Part shown: positions 44,841-54,745 of the stretch, piece by piece
Layout of the letters: each line of letters begins with the position of its first letter
How positions within the stretch are numbered: position 1 is the stretch's first letter
Origin: Morganella morganii
GTDB lineage: Bacteria > Pseudomonadota > Gammaproteobacteria > Enterobacterales > Enterobacteriaceae
Length of the DNA stretch: 64,000 nucleotides
NCBI RefSeq assembly: GCF_019402645.1
Contig: NZ_VKKS01000002.1
Location: 179,848 to 243,847, forward strand
Direction: 5' to 3'
Notes under the pieces: model-generated
The model's database searches: none
The model's input: only the letters and a program-made list of their open reading frames with translations
What the model was told of the DNA's origin: nothing
Program-made: the position numbers and the translations under genes

Positions 44841-45709
44841 GCAATAGCAATATGAATATGGTTAATAATTTTGTATCTGGTTAATATATATGAATAATAT
44901 TCTGGTTATATCGTCTTATTTAGTATTATTTCAAGGAATAAAATTTTAAAAATATGTTGTAAATTGGTGTTACATTTTGAGTTGAAGGTAATAAAAAATG
45001 CTTATTTTGTAACAGGGTGCTTCAAACGTAATCGCGAGAAGAGTGGGGTGGATATTTAGGATAAATCGTATTTATTGTGTAAAAACAGTCACTTCAATTT
45101 AACTTACTGATGTAATTAGTAAATTTGACTTATTATGCTATTTTTTGGGTATGGATAAATTTTTATTGATAGGTTTAATCTATTGTTCGATTTGAATGGA
45201 GAGGTGAATAAAAATTTGCACACACCACTATAAGTCATTTACTCTTTACATGAAAATAAAATAACTTATATAAAGAAGGTTATTAACGAGAGCAGGTAAA
45301 TGGCGACAAAATGATCTTAAGGATCATCTTGTAATACCAATTTTCTCTGTGATAAAAAAAGAAAATCAGCTGGCATGTCAGTGATGATAATGTTTATCCG
45401 TATGCGGGATGGCAGAGAGTGTTAATCTCTTCTGCTGTGATATTATTGTCAATACAATAGTTCACAACGTAACAAAATTAATGCTGAAAATAGCATTTTT
45501 ACTCTCACTCAGAGTGTAAATGTATTACTATTATGATCTCTTAATCTGAGGAAAGGAGGTGTCCTGAAAAAGAAGGGAAAAGCAGTATATTGATTTATCT
45601 TTTCAGAGATTATCATTATTTCACATGGCATATAAAACAAAATACTAATTCGTATTGTTTTATTTATAAAAATAGCAGTCAGAGTGTAATGTAGTCGTCA
45701 GGAGGATTT
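44841..45709. other. long AT-rich region upstream of the second MrpJ-like regulator
   Basis: About 870 bases with no supported gene. A very strong Shine-Dalgarno-like AAAGGAGGTG at 45552-45561 is followed only by a GTG-TCC-TGA mini-ORF or a possible nine-codon CTG-started ORF, so a leader peptide or a decayed gene start is possible. The regulator's own AGGAGG (45700-45705) lies 140 bases further on. Confidence 0.45.
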
Positions 45710-46018
45710 GTGATTAAAAATATTCATCCTATTTCCAGCGTAATAGGACAGGCTCTTAAAAATAAACGCCGACAGCTCGGGTTATCCGGTATTGAACTTT
45801 CAAGGATTTTAAGTATCAGTCAGCAACAGATTTCCCGTTATGAAAGAGGCGTGAATTGTTTTAACCTGGATATGCTTATGCGCTATTTTGCTGCTCTTCA
45901 AATGACACCAAATGATGTTAATAATTTATTCTCTGTATTAGGCAGCTATTACCATCACAAGGTGGGTGAGCATGAAGGACGAATAGAACAGTCATACTAT
46001 AATGATTACGGAAAATGA
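45710..46018 (+). CDS. XRE/MrpJ-like HTH regulator (second of three)
   Basis: 102 aa starting at a GTG (45710-45712), chosen for the perfect AGGAGG five bases upstream. The XRE HTH has ISQQQISRYERG at residues 36-47, identical in that helix to the first regulator, with which it also shares the following segment (MLMRYFAALQMTP). It is followed 130 bases later by a barrel-less invasin fragment, a small gene and a bactofilin on the same strand. No fimbrial genes are adjacent. Confidence 0.85.
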   Translation: MIKNIHPISSVIGQALKNKRRQLGLSGIELSRILSISQQQISRYERGVNCFNLDMLMRYFAALQMTPNDVNNLFSVLGSYYHHKVGEHEGRIEQSYYNDYGK

Positions 46019-46148
46019 TTTAAACAATAATAAAGTATATTTATACAGAAATAATGAATAAAACCATTATGATGGGGATATCGTCAGCACTTATTGATAA
46101 ATTATTTTATCATCATTAACTCTGAACGTCCGAAGCCGGGACATATTT

Positions 46149-46673
46149 ATGTTTATGTCATATAACACTTTTAATATGAAAAAAATAAGATTATATCTGC
46201 TGTTTTCTTTACCGTTTATCTTTCCTGTTTCAGTCGCAGTTTCATCTGCATTAAAGCCGGTTATCGGACAATCTGAGCCGGTGATATCGGAAACAATAGA
46301 GGGTATAGGTACAGTTGTCGCCGTGTCTCCGGATGATTTGAGAAACCGCTTTTTATCCGGCAGACGGGGCATGCCGTTTCCGATGGATCTGACCATACTA
46401 CCGGAGCCAGCCGGAAAATTACCGCCGGGCAGCCGGATCCCGCACAGTGATGTGTTCAGCACATTACCGGCAGTTCCGGTGCAGCATGATGAATCCGGCG
46501 ATCAGTTTTATTCGGATGAAATCGCCGGTGCCTGGCAGGCGTTTTTCGACAATGACGGAAATGATATACAAACCGGATTTGGCGGAGACCTGGAAAAGGA
46601 TCTGAAAAATAATCAGAAAAATAACTTATTAAATACCAGCAGTTATATGATTATCTATGATGAAAAACCATAA
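46149..46673 (+). CDS. invasin N-terminal-segment protein lacking the beta-barrel
   Basis: 174 aa. A signal-like hydrophobic start (KKIRLYLLFSLPFIFPVSVA) is followed by a region clearly related to the linker of the large invasin. Both have a GMPFPM block followed by a ...LP-(D/E)-PA stretch, then DVFS-(T/A)-LP, and a Trp about 25 residues later. The protein then diverges and stops where the large protein begins its barrel. It may be a remnant of a third invasin or a real secreted/periplasmic protein that keeps only this module. An alternative start is the ATG at 46179. Confidence 0.65.
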   Translation: MFMSYNTFNMKKIRLYLLFSLPFIFPVSVAVSSALKPVIGQSEPVISETIEGIGTVVAVSPDDLRNRFLSGRRGMPFPMDLTILPEPAGKLPPGSRIPHSDVFSTLPAVPVQHDESGDQFYSDEIAGAWQAFFDNDGNDIQTGFGGDLEKDLKNNQKNNLLNTSSYMIIYDEKP

Positions 46674-46741
46674 ATTCATTTTATGCGGTTCTTATTCAGA
46701 TGTATTTGTTGTCACTTTAAACCTGAACATCAGGAGGAACT

Positions 46742-46927
46742 ATGATTTTTGATGATATGAAAACTGACTTAGCCAATATTATGAAAAAATTTGTTAAACG
46801 GGATTGTGATATAAAGTATCACTATGATGGTGATAATGTTGTTTTTTATATAGATGAAGAGAATGGTGTGCACATCCAGATCAATATAAATTGTATCAGT
46901 GATGTGCCGGTATACCAGAAAGTATAA
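46742..46927 (+). CDS. small acidic protein of unknown function
   Basis: 61 aa. The ATG follows AGGAGGAACT, an excellent binding site, so translation is likely. The protein is rich in Asp, Ile and Lys with no membrane segment or signal peptide. It lies between the barrel-less invasin protein and the bactofilin gene, whose start (46941) comes 13 bases after its stop. Unrecognised. Confidence 0.65.
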   Translation: MIFDDMKTDLANIMKKFVKRDCDIKYHYDGDNVVFYIDEENGVHIQININCISDVPVYQKV

Positions 46928-46940
46928 TGATGCTGAGCGA

Positions 46941-47567
46941 ATGAAAATACATTTTTATTTATACAGTCTCTGGTTTCTCTGGGGAGGAATATTGATAGCA
47001 ATTATCTCTTCCGGGAGAGAATTGTATTTTCATATGAGCATGTACTTTTTGCTTCTCTTTGTATTATTTTCCATCACAACAGGAAGGTATTTTTTTATGG
47101 CATTATTCAGACAAGACGATAAAAAAGATAAAGCGGAGCCCGTGAAGACAGAACAGGTAAAAGCAGAACCGGTAAAAAATGAACCTGCAGGTAAAAGTAT
47201 CACTATTGTGGGAACAGGATGTGAAATAACCGGTGATATTACCCCGGGCGGTAATATAGAGATATACGGAAAAGTAAAAGGGAATATAAGTGCCGGTACT
47301 TTTAAAGTGTCTGTTATGGAAAAAGGTGTTATTGAAGGTGACGTAATGGCGGAGCATGTTTCAATTAATGGTCTGATGAAGGGAACCTGCTGCGCTAAAA
47401 ATACGGAAATTTTACAAAAGGGCGAACTTAATGGTGTATGCCGTGCTGAGGCATTTTCCATTATTACCGGCGGACGTTTTGTCGGTCAGTCCGAACCTTA
47501 TAAGAGTAATAAAGTTACTCCTGATGTCGTTGTTGCCGGTAAAGAAAAGACAATAAATCACATATGA
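46941..47567 (+). CDS. ccmA: membrane-anchored bactofilin, CcmA-like
   Basis: 208 aa from the ATG at 46941. Two hydrophobic segments at the N-terminus precede a Lys/Glu/Pro repeat linker (EPVKTEQVKAEPVK). A bactofilin (DUF583) beta-helix follows: GCEITGDITPGGNIEIYG, then repeated GxVxGN/IEGDV turns. The layout matches Proteus mirabilis CcmA, whose loss or truncation curves cells and affects swarming; that protein is made in a long membrane form and a short form. Here an in-frame ATG at 47098 with GGAAGG ten bases upstream would give a soluble ~156-aa form. Bactofilins polymerise without nucleotides and scaffold envelope enzymes. Confidence 0.8.
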   Translation: MKIHFYLYSLWFLWGGILIAIISSGRELYFHMSMYFLLLFVLFSITTGRYFFMALFRQDDKKDKAEPVKTEQVKAEPVKNEPAGKSITIVGTGCEITGDITPGGNIEIYGKVKGNISAGTFKVSVMEKGVIEGDVMAEHVSINGLMKGTCCAKNTEILQKGELNGVCRAEAFSIITGGRFVGQSEPYKSNKVTPDVVVAGKEKTINHI

Positions 47568-47604
47568 TCTTTACCCCGGCACATTGTTAACGGATAAAGG
47601 AAAG

Positions 47605-47931
47605 ATGAAAATATATTCCCGGATTTTGATTACTGTGCTTTTTATCCCGTTACTTTGTTCTGCGGGAACGCCGCCGCAAAATGTTGAGATGCTGAATATA
47701 AAAGCAGGGCAGGGAGAGACAAATGCCCAGTTTTTACTGGGAACACTGTATCTCACCGGACGTTATGGTGTGGAAAAAGATATTGAAAAAGGAAAGTACT
47801 ATTTGCTTATTGCGGCCGGAAAAGGCGATTCAGATGCAAAACGTTTTTTGGCACTTCAGTATTATAATGAAAAAAACTATTTTGCATTTCTCCGTCTGTT
47901 TTCTGAATATTGCCGGGATGTTATCGGATAG
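47605..47931 (+). CDS. secreted Sel1-like repeat protein
   Basis: 108 aa from the ATG at 47605 (AAAGGAAAG upstream; a TTG at 47584 is less likely). Signal peptide ending near CSAG, then about two Sel1/TPR-like repeats (GETNAQFLLGTLYLTGRYG and GDSDAKRFLALQYY). Periplasmic Sel1 proteins act as protein-protein adaptors. It follows the bactofilin gene by 37 bases and is probably in the same operon, ending at a bidirectional terminator. Confidence 0.75.
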   Translation: MKIYSRILITVLFIPLLCSAGTPPQNVEMLNIKAGQGETNAQFLLGTLYLTGRYGVEKDIEKGKYYLLIAAGKGDSDAKRFLALQYYNEKNYFAFLRLFSEYCRDVIG

Positions 47932-47958
47932 TATCCTGTGTAATAACAGACCAATGTT

Positions 47959-47990
47959 AAAAAGGCTTGTATTGACTGCAAGCCTTTTTT
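47959..47990. terminator. bidirectional terminator
   Basis: AAGGCTTG and CAAGCCTT arms flanked by A- and T-runs lie between the convergent Sel1 gene and lipoprotein gene. Confidence 0.85.
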
Positions 47991-47992
47991 AT

Positions 47993-48394
47993 TTATGAAC
48001 CTGCATTCAGACCGGATTTCTTTTTGATTGAGCGGAATGCACTCAGTTTGATATCACTGCATACTTTACCAAGCTTTATGGTCAGGCTGTTTTTCATATA
48101 AATTTTAATATCATTATCCATGATACTTTCATTTTCCCGCAAAAAATTAAACTCATTCATCACTTCACTGTATTTTCCGGATAATACCAGGTAATCATTG
48201 GCATTGGTTTTACGCAGCAGATACATATCATCAATACAGCTGTTACTGGTTGAATTCTGTGCCGGAGCCGGGAGTAGTTTTACCGGCTCTGCCGCAGATT
48301 GTGCGGGCTGAGACGACATTTGCCGTGACGCAGTGGTACAACCGGACAGCATGGTCAGTAATCCCGAAATCAGAATTAATGTTTTAAAGCGCAT
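47993..48394 (-). CDS. lipoprotein, family A (paralogue of the gene at 35208-35687)
   Basis: 133 aa. Lipobox MLSGC with C19. A Ser/Gln/Pro/Ala-rich linker leads to a helical domain that shares with the 35208 lipoprotein a C-x-D start, an N-x-F-x-FL-x-x-N block, IMDxD, a KL-x-x-x-C element and a K-rich end. Having two members of the same family, each within a few genes of an MrpJ-like regulator and an invasin-type N-terminus, is unlikely to be chance. This copy is convergent with the bactofilin operon. Confidence 0.78.
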   Translation of the reverse strand: MRFKTLILISGLLTMLSGCTTASRQMSSQPAQSAAEPVKLLPAPAQNSTSNSCIDDMYLLRKTNANDYLVLSGKYSEVMNEFNFLRENESIMDNDIKIYMKNSLTIKLGKVCSDIKLSAFRSIKKKSGLNAGS

Positions 48395-49112
48395 AATAAC
48401 TCCTCTGGCGGGTATATATTTGATCTGGTTTTAAGAACAGAGAGGGCTATACATTAAAGTATGTCTGCGGTGTTTGTATATGAATAGAGTGTGACGAAAT
48501 AAACATAATATTATGATGTTTATCTTTGTTGTTTAGTGATAAATATACAGATGACTGTACTTTCTTTGTATTAAATGTGGCATGGCGCAGAATAATGGAC
48601 TCAGTGAAAAGGAGATATTATTACATACACGTCATAAGAGTGATATTAAGCATAATATTATAAGCAGGTAAGAGCAAAAAATAATATATAACCGGTATTT
48701 TGCTGTCGAGTAAACAAAAAAGTATTTTTCCCCCGGCAACACGACTGTATCGTGACAGGAAACGATCTTTTCCGTAACAGAAAAAGGCCTTTTATCATTC
48801 ATCAGCAGGGTAAGAAAAAACAGATAGTTACAATCATACTGGTGACCTTCTGATTGGGACTGTGTGATGTTCAAATATGTGATTTTCAGTTTCCGGATTG
48901 TACTGATGTACCCGCCCGGGGTTGATTTGCACCTGACCGGTATCTCGCAGATTGCCGCTGCTCAGCGAAGCGTGGATGATCACTAATCTGATTAAATATC
49001 CGCATATCAGTACAGAATATGCGAATCGTATTCCGGGGGCCGGAGGATTTGCTGCATAATCCCGGCTGTTCGCGGCAGATCCGGCAGCGTGTGACGGTGT
49101 TTACCGGGGAAT
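48395..49112. other. intergenic region between the accessory cluster and ahpF
   Basis: About 720 bases. A TTG-started frame of 80 codons on the minus strand (48632-48874) has no binding site and is not called. The GC-richer part 48890-49110 contains short open stretches in several frames that look like gene debris, but I could not recognise any family. It marks the junction back to core genes. Confidence 0.45.
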
Positions 49113-49142
49113 AAAAAAAGGCATCCGCCCCCGGATGCCTTT
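49113..49142 (-). terminator. terminator of ahpCF
   Basis: On the minus strand GGCATCCG and CGGATGCC arms are followed by a run of seven T, 24 bases after the ahpF stop. Confidence 0.85.
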
Positions 49143-49165
49143 GGGTACAACAACTGAACAGCGGA

Positions 49166-50740
49166 CTATTCAGCGGTTCTGGTACTGGTGCGGATCAGGT
49201 AATCAAAGGCACTGAGTGATGCTTTGGCACCTTCGCCTGCCGCGATAATAATTTGTTTGTACGGAATGGTGGTACAGTCACCGGCACCGAATACGCCTTT
49301 GATGCTGGTTTCGTTACGGGCATCAACCACAATCTCACCCACCGGGTTCAGATCCAGAGTTCCTTTCAGCCACTGTGTATTCGGCAGCAGGCCAATCTGA
49401 ACGAAAATCCCTGCCAGCGTCAGTGTGTGAAGATCACCGGATACGCGATCTTTATACTGCAAACCGGTTACTTTACTGCCGTCGCCGAGCACTTCCGTGG
49501 TTTGTGCATTCACAATAATGTCCACGTTTGCCAGGCTGCGTAATTTCTGCTGTAACACCGCATCGGCTTTCAGTTCCGGAGCAAATTCCAGCAGCGTGAC
49601 ATGCTCCACCACACCGGCCAGGTCGATAGCCGCTTCCGCGCCGGAGTTACCGCCGCCGATCACGGCCACAGATTTACCTTTGAACAGCGGGCCGTCACAG
49701 TGCGGGCAGTAAGTCACGCCTTTGGTGCGGTATTCCTGCTCGCCCGGAACGCCCATGTTACGCCAGCGGGCACCGGTACTGATAATGACGCTGCGCGCTT
49801 TCAGAGTCGCACCGGACGCGGTCTGTAACTGATGCAGGCCGCCTTGTTCCGTGGCCGGGATCAGCGCCGTGATGCTCTGGTTATCAATCACATCTGCGGT
49901 GTAATCTTCCACATGCACTTTCAGTGCTGCGGCCAGTTTTGCGCCTTCGGTTTTCGGCACGGAGATATAGTTTTCAATATCCACGGTATCCAGCACCTGG
50001 CCGCCGAAACGCTCACCGATAAGCCCGGTACGGATCCCTTTACGGGCGGCATACACGGCGGCGGATGCCCCGGCAGGGCCACTGCCGACAATCAGCACTT
50101 CATACGGAGCCTGCTGATTCAGGGCATCAGCTGCACGTTTACCGGCGTTGCTGTCCACTTTATTAACGATTTCCGCCAGTGTCATACGCCCCTGACCAAA
50201 CTCGTTACCGTTCAGGAAAACCGCTGGTACGCCCATGATATTGCGTTCGGTGATCTCATTCTGAAACAGACCGCCGTCAATGGCCGTGTGTGTGATATTC
50301 GGATTAAGCACCGCCATCAGGTTCAGTGCCTGCACCACATCCGGGCAGTTATGGCAGGAGAGTGAATAGTAAGTCTCAAAATGGAATTCACCTTCCAGAT
50401 TACGCACCTGATCCAGTAATTCCTGTGCTTCTTTCGACGGATGACCACCGACTTGTAACAGTGCTAACACCAGTGAGGTGAACTCATGACCCAGCGGGGA
50501 ACCGGCAAAACGGATACCCTGAGTCTGTCCCGGATTTACAATCAGGAATGACGGCTTGCGTGCGGCGGCACTGTTATCTTCGCGAACGGTAATTTTCGGC
50601 GATAACTCAGCGATTTCCTGTAATAATGTCCTGATTTCACCGGACTTAGCACTGTCGTCAAGGGTTGATACCAGCTCAACCGGACGGGTTAATTTTTCGA
50701 GATACGCTTTAAGCTGCGCTTTCATTGTGTTATCGAGCAT
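49166..50740 (-). CDS. ahpF: alkyl hydroperoxide reductase subunit F
   Basis: 524 aa from the ATG at 50738-50740 (AAGGGAATAATC before it); E. coli AhpF has 521. The N-terminal double-thioredoxin domain has SCHNCPD as its redox pair. It is followed by a thioredoxin-reductase-like module with FAD/NADH sites ([15 protein letters not shown]) and CPHCDG. It takes electrons from NADH and re-reduces AhpC. It lies 71 bases after ahpC in one operon. Confidence 0.96.
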   Translation of the reverse strand: MLDNTMKAQLKAYLEKLTRPVELVSTLDDSAKSGEIRTLLQEIAELSPKITVREDNSAAARKPSFLIVNPGQTQGIRFAGSPLGHEFTSLVLALLQVGGHPSKEAQELLDQVRNLEGEFHFETYYSLSCHNCPDVVQALNLMAVLNPNITHTAIDGGLFQNEITERNIMGVPAVFLNGNEFGQGRMTLAEIVNKVDSNAGKRAADALNQQAPYEVLIVGSGPAGASAAVYAARKGIRTGLIGERFGGQVLDTVDIENYISVPKTEGAKLAAALKVHVEDYTADVIDNQSITALIPATEQGGLHQLQTASGATLKARSVIISTGARWRNMGVPGEQEYRTKGVTYCPHCDGPLFKGKSVAVIGGGNSGAEAAIDLAGVVEHVTLLEFAPELKADAVLQQKLRSLANVDIIVNAQTTEVLGDGSKVTGLQYKDRVSGDLHTLTLAGIFVQIGLLPNTQWLKGTLDLNPVGEIVVDARNETSIKGVFGAGDCTTIPYKQIIIAAGEGAKASLSAFDYLIRTSTRTAE

Positions 50741-50811
50741 GATTATTCCCTTAAAAAATCGGGTGCAATGCACCCGATAACAGTAAATAAGAAAGAAGAC
50801 GGGGAAGGATT

Positions 50812-51375
50812 TTAGATTTTACCGACCAGATCCAGTGACGGAGACAGAGTCGCTTCACCTTCTTTCCATTTGGCAGGGCAGACTTCACCCGGGTGGCTGG
50901 CAACATACTGAGCCGCTTTTACTTTACGCAGCAGGTCAGATGCGTCACGGCCGATACCTTCAGCAGTGATTTCAATCGCCTGGATGATACCCTGCGGGTC
51001 AACAACGAAAGTACCGCGGTCAGCCAGGCCTTCCGGTTCACGCATGTTTTCGAAGTTACGGGTCAGTGCGCCGGTCGGGTCACCGATCATGGTATATTTG
51101 ATTTTGCCGATAGTGTCTGAACTGCTGTGCCATGCTTTATGTGTGAAATGGGTGTCAGTGGAGACAGAGTAAATGTCCACACCCATTTTCTGAAATTCAT
51201 CGTAATGGTCAGCAAGGTCGCCTAACTCAGTCGGGCAGACAAAGGTGAAGTCAGCAGGATAAAAGAAGAAAATGCGCCATTTTCCTTCGGTGTCTTTTTC
51301 GGTGACTTCAATGAACTCACCGTTTTTGAATGCCATGTTTTTGAAAGGTTTGATTGGGGTATTAATTAAAGACAT
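50812..51375 (-). CDS. ahpC: alkyl hydroperoxide reductase subunit C (2-Cys peroxiredoxin)
   Basis: 187 aa from the ATG at 51373-51375 (CAGGAGGAATCATCT upstream), the same length as E. coli AhpC. The peroxidatic Cys is C47 in FVCPTELGD and the resolving Cys is C166 in EVCPAKW, identical positions to E. coli. It reduces hydrogen peroxide, organic peroxides and peroxynitrite in the cytoplasm. It is likely activated by OxyR through the upstream element at 51456-51492. Confidence 0.97.
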   Translation of the reverse strand: MSLINTPIKPFKNMAFKNGEFIEVTEKDTEGKWRIFFFYPADFTFVCPTELGDLADHYDEFQKMGVDIYSVSTDTHFTHKAWHSSSDTIGKIKYTMIGDPTGALTRNFENMREPEGLADRGTFVVDPQGIIQAIEITAEGIGRDASDLLRKVKAAQYVASHPGEVCPAKWKEGEATLSPSLDLVGKI

Positions 51376-51789
51376 AGATGATTCCTCCTGTTTCGTTGAA
51401 AATAACAATACGGGAAGCTGTGCGGAGAGGCCAATGGCTTACTGCTATCGATGTGATAGGTTTAACCTAACGATGGATTTATTTTAATAGTTTAAAACGC
51501 CCAAAAGGCGGATATTGCGCACGGACAATAAGATCGCATTCTGGTTTGAAAACGCGTTCAATCAGGGGGATGATTGTTAAGATATGTATGAATAAAGATG
51601 AATAAAAAATTAGTGGTGTAATGACGTTTCAGCTTTCATTTTAAGGTCGCTGTGTTTATTATGCCCTCTTCTTTTTTGACGGCGTAACTGGTTTTGGGCA
51701 TTGGCCATAAGTAGACCAATCTGCTTTAACAGTCTTTTTTCAGTTACGGTTCTATCTGCATGACCTCCGGGATAGAGTGAATAGCATAA
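51376..51789. promoter_or_regulatory. ahpC / potA divergent promoter region
   Basis: 414 bases without a gene. It contains the OxyR-like element listed separately and, closer to potA, AT-rich DNA for the pot promoter, which I did not assign precisely. Confidence 0.5.
51456..51492. promoter_or_regulatory. OxyR-like binding site upstream of ahpC
   Basis: Four tetranucleotides ATAG, CTAA, TTTA and AGTT are spaced by exactly seven bases each, fitting the ATAG-N7-CTAT-N7-ATAG-N7-CTAT layout of OxyR sites. The first two match best. It lies 80-120 bases before the ahpC start codon. Confidence 0.5.
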
Positions 51790-52905
51790 ATGACTGAGAC
51801 AACCTCTCTGACACCACTTGTCACCCTGAAAGGGCTGAGCAAAAGCTTTGATGACAAGAACATTATTAATCATTTCGACCTCACAATTAATCATGGTGAG
51901 TTCGTCACCATTCTGGGCCCGTCCGGGTGCGGTAAGACCACGGTTTTGCGGCTAATCGCAGGACTCGAAGATGCGGATGAAGGCACCATTATGCTCGGCG
52001 ACCAGGATATCACCCATATCCCCGCCGAACAGCGCCACATCAATACCGTTTTCCAGAGCTATGCCCTGTTTCCGCACATGACGGTCTTTGAAAACGTCGC
52101 ATTCGGGCTGCGTATGCAGAAAACTCCGGAAAATGAAATTACGCAGCGTGTGGAAGAAGCGCTGAAAATGGTGCAGCTGGAGGATTTCGCCGGGCGTAAA
52201 CCGGGCCACCTTTCCGGCGGACAACAGCAGCGCGTTGCCATTGCCCGTGCGGTGGTGAATAAACCGGAAGTGTTGCTGCTGGATGAATCTCTCTCCGCAC
52301 TGGATTACAAGCTGCGCAAACAGATGCAGAGTGAACTGAAAGCCCTTCAGCGCCAACTGGGGATCACCTTTGTGTTTGTCACCCACGACCAGGAAGAAGC
52401 GCTGACCATGTCTGACCGCATTATTGTGATGCGCGATGGCAGGATTGAGCAGGACGGTACCCCGCGTGAGATCTATGAGGAGCCGAAAAACCTGTTTGTG
52501 GCGCAGTTTATCGGTGAGATTAATATCTTTGATGCGGATGTTCTGCACAGAATCGATGAACAGCGGATCCGTGCAAGTGTCGAAGGGCACGAGTGTGATA
52601 TTTACACCACACTGGACGTCACGCCGGGGCAGAGAGTCCATGTGCTGCTGCGTCCGGAAGATCTGCGTGTTGAAGAGATCCACGATAATGAGCCGATCGC
52701 CGGGCTTATCGGTTATGTCCGCGAGCGTAACTATAAAGGGATGACGCTGGACTCCGAAGTGGAAATGGAAAACGGCAAACGGGTGATGGTCAGTGAGTTC
52801 TTTAATGAGGATGATCCTGATGTGGATCACTCGCTGAATCAGAAGATAGCGGTCACGTGGGTCGAAAGCTGGGAGGTGGTGCTGGGCGATGAAAATGACG
52901 CGTAA
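51790..52905 (+). CDS. potA: spermidine/putrescine ABC transporter ATP-binding protein
   Basis: 371 aa (E. coli PotA 378). Walker [10 protein letters not shown], the ABC signature LSGGQQQR, Walker B LLLDES and the switch His in FVTHD are all present. The TOBE-type regulatory domain is at the C-terminus ([10 protein letters not shown]). It energises polyamine import by PotBC-PotD. Its end overlaps potB by 17 bases. It is divergent from ahpC. Confidence 0.95.
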   Translation: MTETTSLTPLVTLKGLSKSFDDKNIINHFDLTINHGEFVTILGPSGCGKTTVLRLIAGLEDADEGTIMLGDQDITHIPAEQRHINTVFQSYALFPHMTVFENVAFGLRMQKTPENEITQRVEEALKMVQLEDFAGRKPGHLSGGQQQRVAIARAVVNKPEVLLLDESLSALDYKLRKQMQSELKALQRQLGITFVFVTHDQEEALTMSDRIIVMRDGRIEQDGTPREIYEEPKNLFVAQFIGEINIFDADVLHRIDEQRIRASVEGHECDIYTTLDVTPGQRVHVLLRPEDLRVEEIHDNEPIAGLIGYVRERNYKGMTLDSEVEMENGKRVMVSEFFNEDDPDVDHSLNQKIAVTWVESWEVVLGDENDA

Positions 52906-53749
52906 ACCATTCCAGACTATCGTGATCACGGGGATTGTCGCCTGGTTACTGCTGTTTGTTTTCCTGCCCAATCTGATGATCATCGGCACCAGTTTCCTGA
53001 CACGCAATGACGCGAATCTGGTCGATATGGTCTTTACCTTCGATAATTACCGCCGTTTATTTGACCCGATGTATGCGCAGGTGATGCTGCACTCGCTCAA
53101 TATGGCGGTGATTGCAACAGTCTGCTGCCTGCTGATCGGCTATCCGTTTGCGGCTTTTATTGCCCGGATGCCGCAGAAGTATCGTCCGCTGATGTTATTC
53201 CTGCTGATAGTCCCGTTCTGGACTAACTCCCTTATCCGCATTTACGGGCTGAAAATTTTCCTCAGCACGCGCGGCTATATGAATGAATTTTTATTATGGA
53301 CAGGACTTATCGATAAACCTTTTAAGCTGATGTATACCTCTGAGGCGGTGGTGCTCGGGCTTATCTATATTTTGCTGCCGTTTATGGTGATGCCGCTCTA
53401 CTCCGGTATTGAAAAACTCGACAAATCCTATCTGGAAGCGGCGCGGGATCTGGGAGCGAATAAAGTTCAGACCTTCTTCCGCATTATTCTGCCGCTGACC
53501 ATGCCGGGAATTATCGCCGGTTGTCTGCTGGTGTTGCTGCCGGCAATGGGGCTGTTCTATGTGGCGGATTTGATGGGCGGGGCGAAAAATCTGCTGATTG
53601 GCAACGTGATAAAAAGCCAGTTCCTGAATATTCGTGACTGGCCGTTTGGTGCGGCGACCAGTATCTTCCTGACCGCAGCGATGGGGCTGCTGCTGTATGT
53701 CTATTACCGTGCGGCAAAAATGCTAAATAAGAAGGGTGAACTGGAATGA
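52889..53749 (+). CDS. potB: spermidine/putrescine ABC transporter permease
   Basis: 286 aa, six membrane segments. The EAA loop contacting PotA is visible as [20 protein letters not shown] near residue 180. It pairs with PotC. It overlaps potA by 17 bases and potC by 4 bases, so the three are translationally coupled. Length as in E. coli (275-285 aa). Confidence 0.94.
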   Translation: MKMTRKPFQTIVITGIVAWLLLFVFLPNLMIIGTSFLTRNDANLVDMVFTFDNYRRLFDPMYAQVMLHSLNMAVIATVCCLLIGYPFAAFIARMPQKYRPLMLFLLIVPFWTNSLIRIYGLKIFLSTRGYMNEFLLWTGLIDKPFKLMYTSEAVVLGLIYILLPFMVMPLYSGIEKLDKSYLEAARDLGANKVQTFFRIILPLTMPGIIAGCLLVLLPAMGLFYVADLMGGAKNLLIGNVIKSQFLNIRDWPFGAATSIFLTAAMGLLLYVYYRAAKMLNKKGELE

Positions 53750-54528
53750 CAGGACGCCTGTTACGCGGTGGTTTTATGACCATCATCTATGCTTATTTAT
53801 ACATCCCGATTGTCATCCTGATTGTAAATTCCTTCAACTCATCCCGTTTCGGGATCAACTGGCAGGGGTTCACCACAGGCTGGTACAGCACGCTGGTCAA
53901 TAATGACAGCCTGTTACAGGCAGCGGGTCATTCACTGACGATGGCTATTCTGTCTGCCACATTTGCCACGGTTATCGGTTCTCTGACCGCAGTGGCACTG
54001 TACCGTTATCGGTTCAAAGGAAAACCTTTTGTCGGCGGTATGCTGTTTGTGGTGATGATGTCGCCGGATATCGTGATGGCTATCTCTCTGCTGGTGCTGT
54101 TTATGATCCTCGGGGTATCGCTTGGTTTCTGGTCGCTGCTTTTCTCGCACATTACATTCTGCCTGCCGTTTGTTGTGGTGACGGTTTATTCGCGGCTGAA
54201 AGATTTTGATGTGAAAATGCTGGAAGCGGCACGCGACCTGGGGGCAGGGGAATTTACCATTCTGCGCAAAATTATCCTGCCGCTGGCTTTACCGGCAGTG
54301 ATTGCGGGCTGGCTGCTGAGCTTTACCCTGTCGATGGATGACGTGGTGGTTTCCTCATTTGTCACCGGGCCGAGCTATGAAATTCTGCCGCTGAAGATTT
54401 ACTCGATGGTAAAAGTCGGGGTTTCGCCGGAAGTGAATGCGCTGGCCACTATTTTAATGGCACTTTCGTTGTTTATGGTCATTATCAGCCAGCTTGTGCT
54501 GCGTGACCGCTCACACAAACAGCAGTAA
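53746..54528 (+). CDS. potC: spermidine/putrescine ABC transporter permease
   Basis: 260 aa, six membrane segments and the EAA loop [17 protein letters not shown] near residue 158. It is the second channel subunit with PotB. It starts four bases before the potB stop. After it comes a 217-base gap before potD. Confidence 0.94.
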   Translation: MTGRLLRGGFMTIIYAYLYIPIVILIVNSFNSSRFGINWQGFTTGWYSTLVNNDSLLQAAGHSLTMAILSATFATVIGSLTAVALYRYRFKGKPFVGGMLFVVMMSPDIVMAISLLVLFMILGVSLGFWSLLFSHITFCLPFVVVTVYSRLKDFDVKMLEAARDLGAGEFTILRKIILPLALPAVIAGWLLSFTLSMDDVVVSSFVTGPSYEILPLKIYSMVKVGVSPEVNALATILMALSLFMVIISQLVLRDRSHKQQ

Positions 54529-54745
54529 CCGTTCTGTGACCGGCGTGGTCTTTCAGGGATCCGCCGGTTTATTTTGTGAATAATCCCGCATTGCGGCAAA
54601 ATTATCAATTCTGTTACCGTTTTATGACGTAATCGTGACTTTACCCCCTGCTTTTCCGCTTTTATAATTGCTCTGCTTAATTAAAAAAGGGGGCGTTATC
54701 GCCTGTGATATTCACTGATTAACCCGGGTTGAGGGAAACACTGAA

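Noticed and set aside
48632..48874. 80-codon minus-strand frame before ahpF
   Set aside because: Starts at TTG without a binding site, shows no family motif and sits in AT-rich intergenic DNA.
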